A DNA stretch of 64,000 bases, from contig PLMN01000023.1 of assembly GCA_003141555.1 (NCBI GenBank), forward strand, positions 190,506-254,505. Direction: 5' to 3'. Positions 25,296 through 34,134 of the stretch are shown piece by piece; the stretch's first letter is position 1, and every line of letters begins with the position of its first letter. This stretch comes from Candidatus Aminicenantota bacterium. GTDB taxonomy: Bacteria; Acidobacteriota; Aminicenantia; Aminicenantales; UBA4085. The translations under genes were made by a program, and so were the position numbers. The notes below the pieces were generated by a model that saw nothing but the letters and a program-made list of their open reading frames with translations, was not told where the DNA came from and did not search any database.

Positions 25296-25877
25296 ATGAA
25301 GATCACGAACATCATCGGCAGTCCGAAGCCCCATGGATACGGCGGTTCGATCGAAAAGGCGCTTCTCGGCCTACTTGGACATCACGGCACGAAGGCCAGG
25401 ACTTTCGAGCTCAACGAGCTCACTTACCGCGGCTGTCAGGCGTGTCTGACCTGCAAAACCACGTCCGACGTCTGCATCGCCCAGGACGGCCTTACCCCGG
25501 TCCTGAAGGAAATTCGGGAGTCCGACGTGGTCATCATATCCGCGCCGATCTTTATGGGCGAGGTCAGCTCCCAGGCCAAGGGGCTGTTTGATCGATTCTA
25601 CTCTTTCCTCGGCCCGGATTTTAGAACGAATCCCAAATCGGGACGCCTCGCTCCCGGAAAAAAGCTCGTCTTCATCCTGACGCAGGGCAATCCCGATGAG
25701 CAGACTTATGCCGCTGTCCTGGCCCGGCACCGGCGGACATTCGACATGTGCGGATTCGCGGAGGTGTATCCGGTCCAGATCTGCGGAGCGCGGCCGGGAA
25801 GCGAAACGCAAGTCCCGGGGAGGGCCATGGCCCGGCTGGCTGAGGTCGCTAAGGCCCTCCTCCGCTCGGCGGCATAG
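25296..25877 (+). CDS. Flavodoxin-fold NAD(P)H-dependent FMN reductase family protein
   Basis: 193 residues from ATG 25296, set by a GGAGGA site. The start KITNIIGSPKPHGYGGSIEKAL is the FMN-phosphate-binding loop, and CQACLTCKTTSDVCIAQDGL contains a Cys-rich insert typical of iron-sulfur flavoproteins and their relatives (CxxCxxC-like spacing). ISAPIFMGEVSSQAKGLFDRFYSF is the second flavin loop. It transfers electrons from NAD(P)H or ferredoxin to an unknown acceptor. It converges on a second, related gene with a 29-bp overlap at the 3' ends. Confidence 0.82.
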   Translation: MKITNIIGSPKPHGYGGSIEKALLGLLGHHGTKARTFELNELTYRGCQACLTCKTTSDVCIAQDGLTPVLKEIRESDVVIISAPIFMGEVSSQAKGLFDRFYSFLGPDFRTNPKSGRLAPGKKLVFILTQGNPDEQTYAAVLARHRRTFDMCGFAEVYPVQICGARPGSETQVPGRAMARLAEVAKALLRSAA

Positions 25878-26466
25878 GGAATTGATCCGGAGAGGAGGCT
25901 ATGGCTTTCCCGAGCCAAGCTACGGTCAGCCCAAGATGCGTCATGTTTCGCATCGACTCCTCATCCTTAAGCACCTCTCCCTTGCCAAGGCCCATGCCCA
26001 TGTTCCAGTAGATGGAGCCCGGTACGATCATGGACGACATGAGGAACATGTGGTTGATCGTGTCGAATACGTGGGTGGCGCCGCCGCGACGACTGGCCAC
26101 GACCGCCGCGCCAATCTTCCCTTTGAGCACTCCACCGTTCGCCAGCGAGACCATGCCGCAACGGTCGAGCAGGGCTTTCATCTCCGCACTGACATCGGCG
26201 AAATAGGTCGGAGAGCCGAGGATGATCGCGTCGGCCGGGTAAATCTTCTCCAGATAGTCGTTCATCCCGTCGTTTCCCATTGCGCATCTCATGTTCTTCT
26301 GCTCAAAGCACTTGAAGCAGGCCATGCAGCCTCTGACCGGATGGCTGCCTATCCTGAGGTATTCTGCGCTCCAGCCGGCCGCCTCCAATGGTCCGAGCAC
26401 TTTCTTGAGCATGATCTCCGTGTTCCCACCCGGCCTGGGGCTGCCGTTTATGGCAATGGCTTTCAT
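25849..26466 (-). CDS. Flavodoxin-fold NAD(P)H-dependent FMN reductase family protein (second)
   Basis: 205 residues. FMN loop at 4-16 (AINGSPRPGGNTE), Cys-rich insert GCMACFKCFEQKNMRC near 47-62 and the flavin loop GSPTYFADVSAEMKALLDR. A distant relative of the convergent neighbour, but the sequences differ enough that this is not a recent duplication. The preceding 80 bp (26467-26546) contains an IS3-end-like fragment. Confidence 0.82.
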   Translation of the reverse strand: MKAIAINGSPRPGGNTEIMLKKVLGPLEAAGWSAEYLRIGSHPVRGCMACFKCFEQKNMRCAMGNDGMNDYLEKIYPADAIILGSPTYFADVSAEMKALLDRCGMVSLANGGVLKGKIGAAVVASRRGGATHVFDTINHMFLMSSMIVPGSIYWNMGMGLGKGEVLKDEESMRNMTHLGLTVAWLGKAIASSPDQFPMPPSGGGP

Positions 26467-26546
26467 GATAGCCTCCTTAAGTCATCTTTCAACAAGAAAT
26501 TCCCTTCCCATGGGCCGAGATCTGGGGTTCGGATCGCGGCGACGGC

Positions 26547-28424
26547 TTACCATAGAATGAACGGAAGCTTGTCGTTATCAAAATACATCCGGTAGGCAAG
26601 AGATTCGATCGCGGCGTAAAAGGGGAGGAATTTCGCCTGGACGACCGTGCCGTCCGAGGGGTGCATGCCAAAGAAACCGCGCGGGCGATCCGGGGTCAGC
26701 CATATGTTGAGCTCTTCGTCCGTCTCCGGCAGCTTGAAGATGGGTTCGTGGGCATTGCCCTCCTGCACCATCACCACCGGCCCGCGGACCACGGCGAGGC
26801 GATGGGGATGCTGCGGATCCACCGCCGAGAACCGGAACCGGAGAGGAATACGGATTTCTGCCTTGTCGCCGGGGGCCCACGTTCGCTGGACCACGGCCCA
26901 AGTGCCGGGCTTGCACGGCACGTCGGTTGCCGCTCCGTTCACGCGGACCGTCATGTTGTTCGACCACCCGGGCACGCGGAACTTGAGAGCAAACGCCGTG
27001 CTTTGCGATGGCTTTACGGTGAAGGTGCTCGTCTCGGACTCCGGGTACTCCGTTTCCTGGGTGACCTTGATTTCGCCCCCGGGGCCGATCCAGCTGACTT
27101 CCGATGAAAGATACAGACTGACATACAAGCTGGTCGAGTCCCTGTAATAGATCTGATTCGGGAAATCGGAGACGGCTTGGATATAGCTGCCCGAACAGCA
27201 GGTGTAAACCTCGCGGGCATAGACCTTAACGCCGCCCGCCACCCGGTAATCCGCGTAATAGAAATGCCGGCCGGAGTCTTTGATCCAGAGGATGCCCCCG
27301 ATGCCGTTGTACATCAGGCGTTCGATCCAATCGCCGTAGCGCGCTTCGCCGGTGAACTGGGTCAAGTAGCGCGCCAGCTTGAAAGCCGCCCATGAGCAAC
27401 AGGGCGTTTCACAGGAATTCTGGTGGTAGTCCAGCGCCTTGCCGAGCATCCCCCCGGGGGGCATGATGCGTTCGACCGGACCGAATCCGCCCGTGGCGTA
27501 GCATTGGGAGCTCTGCAGAAAGTCGTAGGCATTCTTGATAATCCGCAGAAATTTCTCTTCGCCGGTGACGGCATAGGCCATGGCGGCGCTGCTGAAGGAA
27601 TTGACATGGCTGTAGGCATGGACGCTGTGGGCATTCAGTGGGGCCGCCGTGCCGGCGAACTTATTCCAATAATCGTTATACAGCCAAGTCTCTGCGAAAT
27701 CCTTGTGCAGGGAATTGCCGGTCAGCTGGTAGGCGCGGTAGGAATTTTCGCCGACCGTATACCATTCGCCGGGGCGGCCGGAATGCATGGCCCAAGGAAC
27801 CGGCCCTGCGGGCAAGCGATCGCGGTTGAAGTTCTTGGCCGCCCAATCGGTGACTTTCTCCAGCATCGCCGTGGTCTCGGGATAGCCGGCAAAGAGCTGC
27901 ATATCCACCAGGCCGCCGACGAGCTTTTCGAAGGGGTAATGTCGCATGCCGCAATCGCCGTCGGGTTTCACCGTCTTCGCCCATTCCGCAAACAACCGGA
28001 TGACTTTGTCCCTCATGTCGCCGTCATCGGTTGCCTTGGCGAAACGGGACATGCCGCTGAGCCACTGTCCGAAGACGGTGTCGCTGTTCTGCGCGCACCA
28101 GCCGCCAAGGGGTTTCCCCGGCGCGTTCACGCCGGCGGCTCTGCGGTAGCCGTACAAAATGTCGTCGTCCGAGACGCCGAAATAATAGTCGCGGGCGGAC
28201 TGATATTGCTGTTGCCAGCGGCTGGGCCGAAGCCGAACGCCTTGGTAATTGAAAGGCTCGATCTTGATCCTCGACGCAGGCGTCGGCATTTGCATTTTCG
28301 CGCCCAAGGGGATCTGACGGCGGCGACTCTCGGCAAGGCCTTGGCCTTTGGCCGTTCGGGCCAGTGCGTAGGCTGCCAGCGGGGCGGCCTTGAGGAAATC
28401 GCGACGAGGGAATTCAGTTTTCAT
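26547..28424 (-). CDS. Tat-exported GH127/DUF1680 glycosidase-like protein
   Basis: 625 residues. The Tat signal FPRRDFLKAAPLAAYALA shows export. An (alpha/alpha)6 barrel is followed by a beta-sandwich C-terminus, as in beta-L-arabinofuranosidase-like GH127. In characterised GH127 enzymes a zinc cluster uses a Glu-x-Cys motif and a later Cys-Cys pair, one Cys being the nucleophile. Here the equivalents are Cys338-Glu339-Thr340-Pro341-Cys342-Cys343, with an extra Pro, and Cys409-Cys410. The changed first motif may mean altered metal binding or substrate. It is the second gene after a larger paralogue, 32 bp apart. Confidence 0.75.
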   Translation of the reverse strand: MKTEFPRRDFLKAAPLAAYALARTAKGQGLAESRRRQIPLGAKMQMPTPASRIKIEPFNYQGVRLRPSRWQQQYQSARDYYFGVSDDDILYGYRRAAGVNAPGKPLGGWCAQNSDTVFGQWLSGMSRFAKATDDGDMRDKVIRLFAEWAKTVKPDGDCGMRHYPFEKLVGGLVDMQLFAGYPETTAMLEKVTDWAAKNFNRDRLPAGPVPWAMHSGRPGEWYTVGENSYRAYQLTGNSLHKDFAETWLYNDYWNKFAGTAAPLNAHSVHAYSHVNSFSSAAMAYAVTGEEKFLRIIKNAYDFLQSSQCYATGGFGPVERIMPPGGMLGKALDYHQNSCETPCCSWAAFKLARYLTQFTGEARYGDWIERLMYNGIGGILWIKDSGRHFYYADYRVAGGVKVYAREVYTCCSGSYIQAVSDFPNQIYYRDSTSLYVSLYLSSEVSWIGPGGEIKVTQETEYPESETSTFTVKPSQSTAFALKFRVPGWSNNMTVRVNGAATDVPCKPGTWAVVQRTWAPGDKAEIRIPLRFRFSAVDPQHPHRLAVVRGPVVMVQEGNAHEPIFKLPETDEELNIWLTPDRPRGFFGMHPSDGTVVQAKFLPFYAAIESLAYRMYFDNDKLPFILW

Positions 28425-28456
28425 GGGCTGATCTCCTACAGGGGCAACCACGCCTC

Positions 28457-31180
28457 CTATTTCAAAGTGACCGCTTTCAAAGTGACCGCCAAATACGCCG
28501 AATACCGCCCATACGTCTCGTAGAAAGGCTTCAGGGCCGCGTCGCCGGCGCTGAACCGAAGGGCCCCGGGATCGCCGCTGATGGACCGCCCGATGTCGCC
28601 GATATCGAGGGTGACGGGGCGCCAATCGGTCCGCGGACCGGATTCCTCCGCCGCCAGCAGGACCGGACCGTAGAAGAGGCTGGCGAGGTTGGGCCGGTCC
28701 ATGACGGGGTCCAGGGAGAAGCCGAGCGGCATCCGGATCTCGATCGCGTCCTTGTCGCGCCAGTTCCGGCTCAGAGTGAGGTAGGTTCCGGGCACGGCCC
28801 TGACCGATTGCCGGCGGCCGTTGATCGCGACGAAGAACCCGCGGACGGCCCAGCGCGGCACGCGGACCTTGATGTCGAAGCGGCCGCCGCCTTCGATCTC
28901 AAGCCGGGTGGTGTCGGCGTAGGGGAAATCGGTCCGCTGCCGGACGACCGTTTTCCGTTCGGTCCAGCTCAGGGTGGACGGCACGAAGAGGTTGACGTAG
29001 AGGGCCCGCTGGTCGCCGCTCCTGAAGTAGATGGTGTCCTGGAGCTTGGTGTTGCTTTCGAGGGCGGTGCCGTTGCAGCAGCTGAAACCGCTCATGTCGG
29101 CGTTGTCGAACTGTTTCCGCGCGCCGGGATTGAGCGGGACGTGGTACGTGTTGCCCGGATCGTTCTCCGCCACGGAGGCCAGGATGTGGTTGTAGAGGCC
29201 CCGCTCGTAGTGGTCCATATACGCGGCGTCCGGGTCGGACAGAAAGAGCTGGCGGTCCAGCTTCAGGAGATTGTAGGTGGCGCAGGTCTCGCACTGCCCG
29301 CCGGCGGCGAAGCCGTTCTCGAACAGCGTATCGGGCTCGGCGGTGAAGCACTCGGCGTTGTTCGGGTTGCGCGCCCCGGCGACGCCGCCGATGCTGTACA
29401 TGTAGCTACCGGTCACCATGTGCCAGAAATTGTCGGCGATCCGGTAATACGGGAGCTCCCGCGTGTCGCGGAAGGTTTCCAGCGCCCCGATGATCTGAGG
29501 GATGTGCTGGTTGGCGTGCTTGCCGCGGATCGTGTCGACGTTTTTGGCCAGGCCGTGATCGTGCTCGGCGTTGCCGAAGAAGAAGTTGATGTTGTCGAAC
29601 AGCTTGGCCGTCTCGAGGAAGGACGGCTCGCCGGTGAGCCGGTAGAGGCGGGCCAGGACCTCGTTCATCCCGCCATACTCCCCGGCGATGTACCGGTTCC
29701 ACATGCTGATACGGGTTTCGGTCGGGAGGACTTTGAGCCGGGCATGGACCCAGCCGGCCATGTCCCTGGCGATCTCCAGGGCCTTTCCGTTGCCGCCGAC
29801 CTCGTAGCAGTCCAGCAGGCCGGCGAGGAGCTTGTGGAGGGTGTAGTACGGGGCCCAGATCTGGCTGTCCTGGGTTCCGTACGTAGCGCCTTGCTCGAGC
29901 ATGATGAACTGGTCGGGGGGGTAGGCGCTGATGAATCCCCTGCCCCAGTTCCAGTAATCGGTCCGGATGGCCTCGGCCCGGAGGTTGGAATCATAGCCGG
30001 CCCGGCCGGGGCCCGGCGGGACGGTCGTCGGATCGGCGTTGAACGGCCCCCCTTCCTGCGCGGGCCTGCCCGATTTCCGGGAGAGGTCGTAGAGCGTGTC
30101 GATGAGAGTGTTCATCTTCCGGAGAAATTCCGCCCGCAGAGCCTCATCGTAGGTCGTGCCGGCATAGGCCTGGGCGATAGCCGAGAGATAGTGGCCCGTC
30201 GCGTGGCCACGCAGGCGGGTCGTCTGGCTGTCCCATCCGCCGAGCGGCTTGACGCCCTCGGGCTGCTTCTGGCCGAAGGCATCCCGGAAATTGTAGAGGA
30301 AGCGGTCCGGATCGGTCGCCGCCAGGCCGCGGAGGAACTTGTCCCGGTTCTTGATGAACGGCGTGTCCCGCCCCCGGGTGTCCCGGTCCAGGACGACTTG
30401 GCCGAGCGGGAAGGGCTCGATCAGGCGGGTCGGACCCGGAGGGATCTTCGCGGCAGCCTTTACGGTCACCGCGGCTTTGGGCTGGAACGAGGAGCCGGGG
30501 ACTTTGCCGGTAACGGTGTAGGTGCCAGGCTCGAGCACCTGGGAGTTGTCTTTCGGGGCCGGCCACACCACGCGGACTTCCGGCCCCTTGACCTTGCCCT
30601 GATAGACGGCGGGGATGGTCTTCGGCAGCCGGGGGAGGTGGCCGACGATCGTCTCGGCCTCGATGTCGGAGACGCTCTCCAACGGGACGGCCGTATACAG
30701 TACGGGCTCGAGGACGGGCGGGGGGGCGGAAGCCCGTCCCGCGGCGCCTCCGCCGGGGAGGCCCGCCAGGGCGTTGTTCCGGATCGCGGCCACCTGCGGC
30801 TCCGTCAAAGCGATGCGGTAGATGCGGACGTCTCGCACCCGGGCGTTGAGGGTGGGTTCGGAATCGCTCTGCGCGCGTCCGATGTACAGGCGGTTCGCGT
30901 CTCCGGAGGCCCTGCCGAAAAGCTGGAGGACGTTCTGGCCAAACCTGGGATCCTGAACGAAAGCGGCCCCGTCCCCGCGCAAGGCCGCGTGCAGGTTGTT
31001 CCGCGACCTGTCCTCCGCGTTGCCGTTGAAGACGTAGCGGGCGACGAGGGCGGTTTCGCCGATCCCGTCGAGGAACTGGTCCCCTCCCCCGGCGGTTTGG
31101 ACCTGCCCGGGTCCCGTGAATGAGCGGGGAACTGTGAACATTAAGGCGGCCAGGACGATGACGATCCGCGTTCTTGCCAT
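28457..31180 (-). CDS. Large secreted GH127/DUF1680 glycosidase with LamG remnant and Ig-like domain
   Basis: 907 residues from ATG 31180. Signal peptide, then an LamG-like stretch at about 45-130 that keeps the first (LVARYVFNGNAEDRSRNN) and last strands (VRDVRIYRIALTEPQVAAIRN) but lacks most of the middle, then an Ig-like bacterial domain at about 160-245, and the GH127 barrel from about 255. The zinc/nucleophile residues are present: Glu631-Thr632-Cys633 and Cys701-Cys702. The protein ends in a perfect 15-bp tandem repeat encoding AVTLK twice. Likely acts on arabinose-containing plant glycans outside the cytoplasm. Confidence 0.78.
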   Translation of the reverse strand: MARTRIVIVLAALMFTVPRSFTGPGQVQTAGGGDQFLDGIGETALVARYVFNGNAEDRSRNNLHAALRGDGAAFVQDPRFGQNVLQLFGRASGDANRLYIGRAQSDSEPTLNARVRDVRIYRIALTEPQVAAIRNNALAGLPGGGAAGRASAPPPVLEPVLYTAVPLESVSDIEAETIVGHLPRLPKTIPAVYQGKVKGPEVRVVWPAPKDNSQVLEPGTYTVTGKVPGSSFQPKAAVTVKAAAKIPPGPTRLIEPFPLGQVVLDRDTRGRDTPFIKNRDKFLRGLAATDPDRFLYNFRDAFGQKQPEGVKPLGGWDSQTTRLRGHATGHYLSAIAQAYAGTTYDEALRAEFLRKMNTLIDTLYDLSRKSGRPAQEGGPFNADPTTVPPGPGRAGYDSNLRAEAIRTDYWNWGRGFISAYPPDQFIMLEQGATYGTQDSQIWAPYYTLHKLLAGLLDCYEVGGNGKALEIARDMAGWVHARLKVLPTETRISMWNRYIAGEYGGMNEVLARLYRLTGEPSFLETAKLFDNINFFFGNAEHDHGLAKNVDTIRGKHANQHIPQIIGALETFRDTRELPYYRIADNFWHMVTGSYMYSIGGVAGARNPNNAECFTAEPDTLFENGFAAGGQCETCATYNLLKLDRQLFLSDPDAAYMDHYERGLYNHILASVAENDPGNTYHVPLNPGARKQFDNADMSGFSCCNGTALESNTKLQDTIYFRSGDQRALYVNLFVPSTLSWTERKTVVRQRTDFPYADTTRLEIEGGGRFDIKVRVPRWAVRGFFVAINGRRQSVRAVPGTYLTLSRNWRDKDAIEIRMPLGFSLDPVMDRPNLASLFYGPVLLAAEESGPRTDWRPVTLDIGDIGRSISGDPGALRFSAGDAALKPFYETYGRYSAYLAVTLKAVTLK

Positions 31181-31536
31181 GGTAGATAGCCTCATCAATG
31201 CCGGGATGGAACAGAGACGCTCCCGGCGAAAAGATTTACGCTTCGGCGCATGATGATTTTCAATTAATAACACGACGGACCGCCGGGAGTCCACATTCCG
31301 TGACCTGAACCCTGGATTGGTCCATTTTTTAGGTTAGAAAAATATTTCCAAAGAAAATATAACTTAGATCGATTCGGGCCCATCTATTGGGGGATATCCT
31401 GATATTTGATCTAGCGCTTAGAAATAATTCACAGCCATTCGTTGTAAAATGAAGGAAGGTGGAACTTTCACTTCCCGGGTGGTACACTAAGTGGTGGCAT
31501 GTCAATATTACCTTTTATATGCAAAGGGAAGTATTG
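31181..31536. other. Divergent intergenic region with repeat fragments
   Basis: About 31303-31345 resembles an IS3-type end (TGACCTGAACCCTGGATTGGTCCATT). About 31463-31491 is a copy of the terminal repeat TTTCACTTC..GGTGGTACACTAA also seen at 39671, 48424 and 48747. The rest is AT-rich with no gene seen. The ATG chosen for the next gene (31537) lies after the repeat. Confidence 0.5.
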
Positions 31537-32025
31537 ATGCCGAGCCTTTTAAGAAGGAATGTCGGGAGGGGCGTAAAAGCAAATTCTTATCCCCTGAAGT
31601 CACTGCTGGACGTGTCTCCGAAGACCAAGGCGCCGCTGGACCGGGGCTTTGTGCCGGCCGTGCTGGCCAACCGAAGCTACCGGGCGGCGGTGAAGAAGGC
31701 TGGGGCCGCAGTCAAGGTTGCGATTGCCATTGAGCGCGAAGACGGCCACATCTGCCGCGGCGACGTCGATGTTCTCGCCCCGGGTTCGGATCTCGATACC
31801 GATACGCTCCGGTTTGTGGAGCGGCACATTAAATTCCTGCTCTGGTCGCGCGGCGGCTGGAAGATCTACTTCTCCGGTCCCGAGCCCATCGGCCGGTATC
31901 TGAAGAAAGCATATACCGCGAAGGGTGAACGGGGGCCCGACGTCGAAATCATGCAGAGGGCCTACGACAAGACGTTCGCCGTCGAGACGGTGAACCCCGC
32001 CGCCAGCCTACCAAAGTTGAACTGA
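31537..32025 (+). CDS. N-terminal fragment of a ROK-like protein, or stand-alone domain
   Basis: 162 residues from ATG 31537, with a GGGAAG site. The stretch FVPAVLANRSYRAAVKKAGAAVKVAIAIEREDGHICRGDVDVL...FVERHIKFLLWSRGGWKIYFSGP resembles, from memory, the N-terminal extension of a group of long ROK-family proteins in Planctomycetes-Verrucomicrobia-type genomes. In those the sugar-kinase ATPase domain follows, but here the frame ends before it. It may be a truncated gene or a separate domain. The next gene starts 13 bp later, so it is probably in one unit with the deacetylase. Confidence 0.45.
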   Translation: MPSLLRRNVGRGVKANSYPLKSLLDVSPKTKAPLDRGFVPAVLANRSYRAAVKKAGAAVKVAIAIEREDGHICRGDVDVLAPGSDLDTDTLRFVERHIKFLLWSRGGWKIYFSGPEPIGRYLKKAYTAKGERGPDVEIMQRAYDKTFAVETVNPAASLPKLN

Positions 32026-32038
32026 AAGGACGTGCACC

Positions 32039-32893
32039 ATGAAGTTCCGAATTCCGATAGCGGAAACATTCGTGCCGGACGGGAAGCCCGCCGACGAGGC
32101 GTTGAAACGGACGACGCAGATCGGAGTCGGCGCGCACCAGGATGATATCGAAATCCTCGGCTTTCGCGGCATCCTGGAGTGCTTCTACTCCAAGGAACAG
32201 TGGTTTACGGGCGTCACCTGCACGGACGGCTCCGGCAGTCCGCGGGCCGGCGCGTATGCCGGCTATACGAATGAGGAAATGCAGGTCGTACGCTGGCAGG
32301 AGCAAAGAACCGCCGCTTCGATCGGCCGATATAGCGCCATGATCCAGCTCAAGTACCCGAGCGCGGCGTTGAAGGATCCTCGGAATCGGGATGTGACGGA
32401 CGACCTGCGGGACATTATGCTGGCGGCGCGGCCATCCGTGGTCTATACGCACAACCTGGCGGACAAACACGACACTCATATCGGCGTGGCCGGCAAGGTC
32501 ATCACCGTCTTGCGTGGACTGCCCGCAGCCCATCGGCCGAAGAAGGTGTACGGCGTGGAGATCTGGAGGAACCTGGATTGGCTGCCGGACAGAGACAAGA
32601 AAGTGATGGATGCGACCGGTGCGGAGCATATGGCTGCCGCCCTGCTGGGCGTATTCGACTCTCAAATCGCGGGCGGCAAACGCTACGACCTGGCCACGTT
32701 GGGACGATGGCGGTCCAATGCCACGTACCTGGAAAGCCACGGCGTGGACACGGCTCAACATTCGATCTTTGCCATGGATTTGACGCCGGTCGTGGAGAAT
32801 GACAAACTCGACATAGCCGAGTATGTCCTGGGTTACATTGATAAGTTCCGGGACGATGTGAAGGGGCGACTGGACCGGTTCCTGCCCCGGTAG
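32039..32893 (+). CDS. PIG-L (LmbE-like) deacetylase
   Basis: 284 residues. The zinc motif AHQDDIE at 32-38 corresponds to AHPDDxE, and HDTH (in ADKHDTHIGVAG, about 141-144) gives the further ligands. Family members remove acetyl groups from N-acetyl-glucosamine moieties, as in MshB, BshB and LmbE. It lies 13 bp after the ROK-like fragment and 28 bp before the aminotransferase. With the two following genes it suggests processing of an amino sugar. Confidence 0.85.
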   Translation: MKFRIPIAETFVPDGKPADEALKRTTQIGVGAHQDDIEILGFRGILECFYSKEQWFTGVTCTDGSGSPRAGAYAGYTNEEMQVVRWQEQRTAASIGRYSAMIQLKYPSAALKDPRNRDVTDDLRDIMLAARPSVVYTHNLADKHDTHIGVAGKVITVLRGLPAAHRPKKVYGVEIWRNLDWLPDRDKKVMDATGAEHMAAALLGVFDSQIAGGKRYDLATLGRWRSNATYLESHGVDTAQHSIFAMDLTPVVENDKLDIAEYVLGYIDKFRDDVKGRLDRFLPR

Positions 32894-32921
32894 GTTATAG
32901 GAACAATTAAGGAGAGAGGCA

Positions 32922-34043
32922 ATGCAGGTACCGTTCTATGGTCACGTGCGGCAATATCACAACATCAAGGGAGAGATCGACAAGAACATCGCGGAGGTGC
33001 TCGAAAGCGGCCAGTACGTCATGGGTCCCATGTTGAGCCGGTTCGAGAAGGAGCTCGCGGCCTATTTCGGAACGAAGTACGCCATCGGCGTGGGCAACGG
33101 CACCGACGCGATCTGGCTGACCCTCATGGCGCTCGGCGTGGGTCCCGGCGATGAATGCATCACGACAACCAACACCTTCTTTGCCACCGCCGAAGCGTGC
33201 TGGGTGGCGGGGGCCAAGGTTGTGTTCGTTGATTGCGATCCCAAGACCCGGAACATCGATCCCAAGAAGATCGAGAAGGCCATCACCAAGAAGACCAAGG
33301 CCATCATCCCGGTCCATCTCTACGGCCAATGCGCCGACATGCGCGCCATTCGGGCCATCGCCGACCGGCACAAGCTGTTCGTCATCGAAGACAACGCACA
33401 GGGTATCGACGGCTGCGGCCCGGACTTCAAGCAAGGCGAGTTGAGCGACGCCGTGACGACGAGCTTCATCATCCAGAAGAACCTCGGCACGTTCGGCGAC
33501 AGTGGCGCCGTCGCCTCGAACAATCCGGAAATCGACCGCGCGGTGCGCCGGCTGCGCAATCACGGTTCGGAGAAGCGCTCCCACCACAGCTACGGATTCA
33601 ACAGCCGCCTCGACGATCTGCACGCCGGCATCCTCAGCGCCAAGCTGAAGCACATCACGGCCTGGACGGACCAGCGCCGCGCCTGGGCCGCCTGCTATAA
33701 CGAAGGCCTGAAGCGCGCCAGGCGGTTCACTCTGCCGTACGAAGCGCCCGGCTACCGGCACGTGTATCATCTCTACGTCATTGAAACCAAGAAGCCCGAG
33801 CTCCGTGACGAACTGCTGAAGTTCCTGAACGACAACGGCGTAGATGCGAAGGTTCACTATCCAATCGCCATCCACCAGCAGGAAGGTTTCCCGTGGGGCA
33901 AGAAGGCGCGCCTCTGCGGCAAGCAGAGGAACTCGGAGCGAAATGCGGCGAGCTGCGTCAGTCTGCCCATGTTCGCGGAATTGACCGCGGAAGAAGTGGA
34001 CTACACCATCGAGAAAGTGATGGAGTGGGACAAGAAGGGCTGA
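32922..34043 (+). CDS. DegT/DnrJ/EryC1/StrS-type sugar aminotransferase
   Basis: 373 residues of the PLP aminotransferase family that aminates keto-sugars. Key residues: GNGTDAIWLTLMALG at 58-72, VIEDNAQ with Asp157 binding the pyridine nitrogen, and the Schiff-base Lys186 in IIQKNLGTFGDSGAV. The C-terminal VHYPIAIHQQEGF and CVSLPMFAELTAEEVDYTIEKV are characteristic. The substrate is probably an NDP- or phospho-keto-sugar supplied by the dehydrogenase downstream. Good Shine-Dalgarno GGAGAGAGG. Confidence 0.92.
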   Translation: MQVPFYGHVRQYHNIKGEIDKNIAEVLESGQYVMGPMLSRFEKELAAYFGTKYAIGVGNGTDAIWLTLMALGVGPGDECITTTNTFFATAEACWVAGAKVVFVDCDPKTRNIDPKKIEKAITKKTKAIIPVHLYGQCADMRAIRAIADRHKLFVIEDNAQGIDGCGPDFKQGELSDAVTTSFIIQKNLGTFGDSGAVASNNPEIDRAVRRLRNHGSEKRSHHSYGFNSRLDDLHAGILSAKLKHITAWTDQRRAWAACYNEGLKRARRFTLPYEAPGYRHVYHLYVIETKKPELRDELLKFLNDNGVDAKVHYPIAIHQQEGFPWGKKARLCGKQRNSERNAASCVSLPMFAELTAEEVDYTIEKVMEWDKKG

Positions 34044-34134
34044 AAGAAACACGTATCGGAGTATGGGAGTAGCGGGGTGCGGGAGCACGGGTACCGACCG
34101 CATGCCGAACACGAACTGCTAGCAGGGGGTCATC

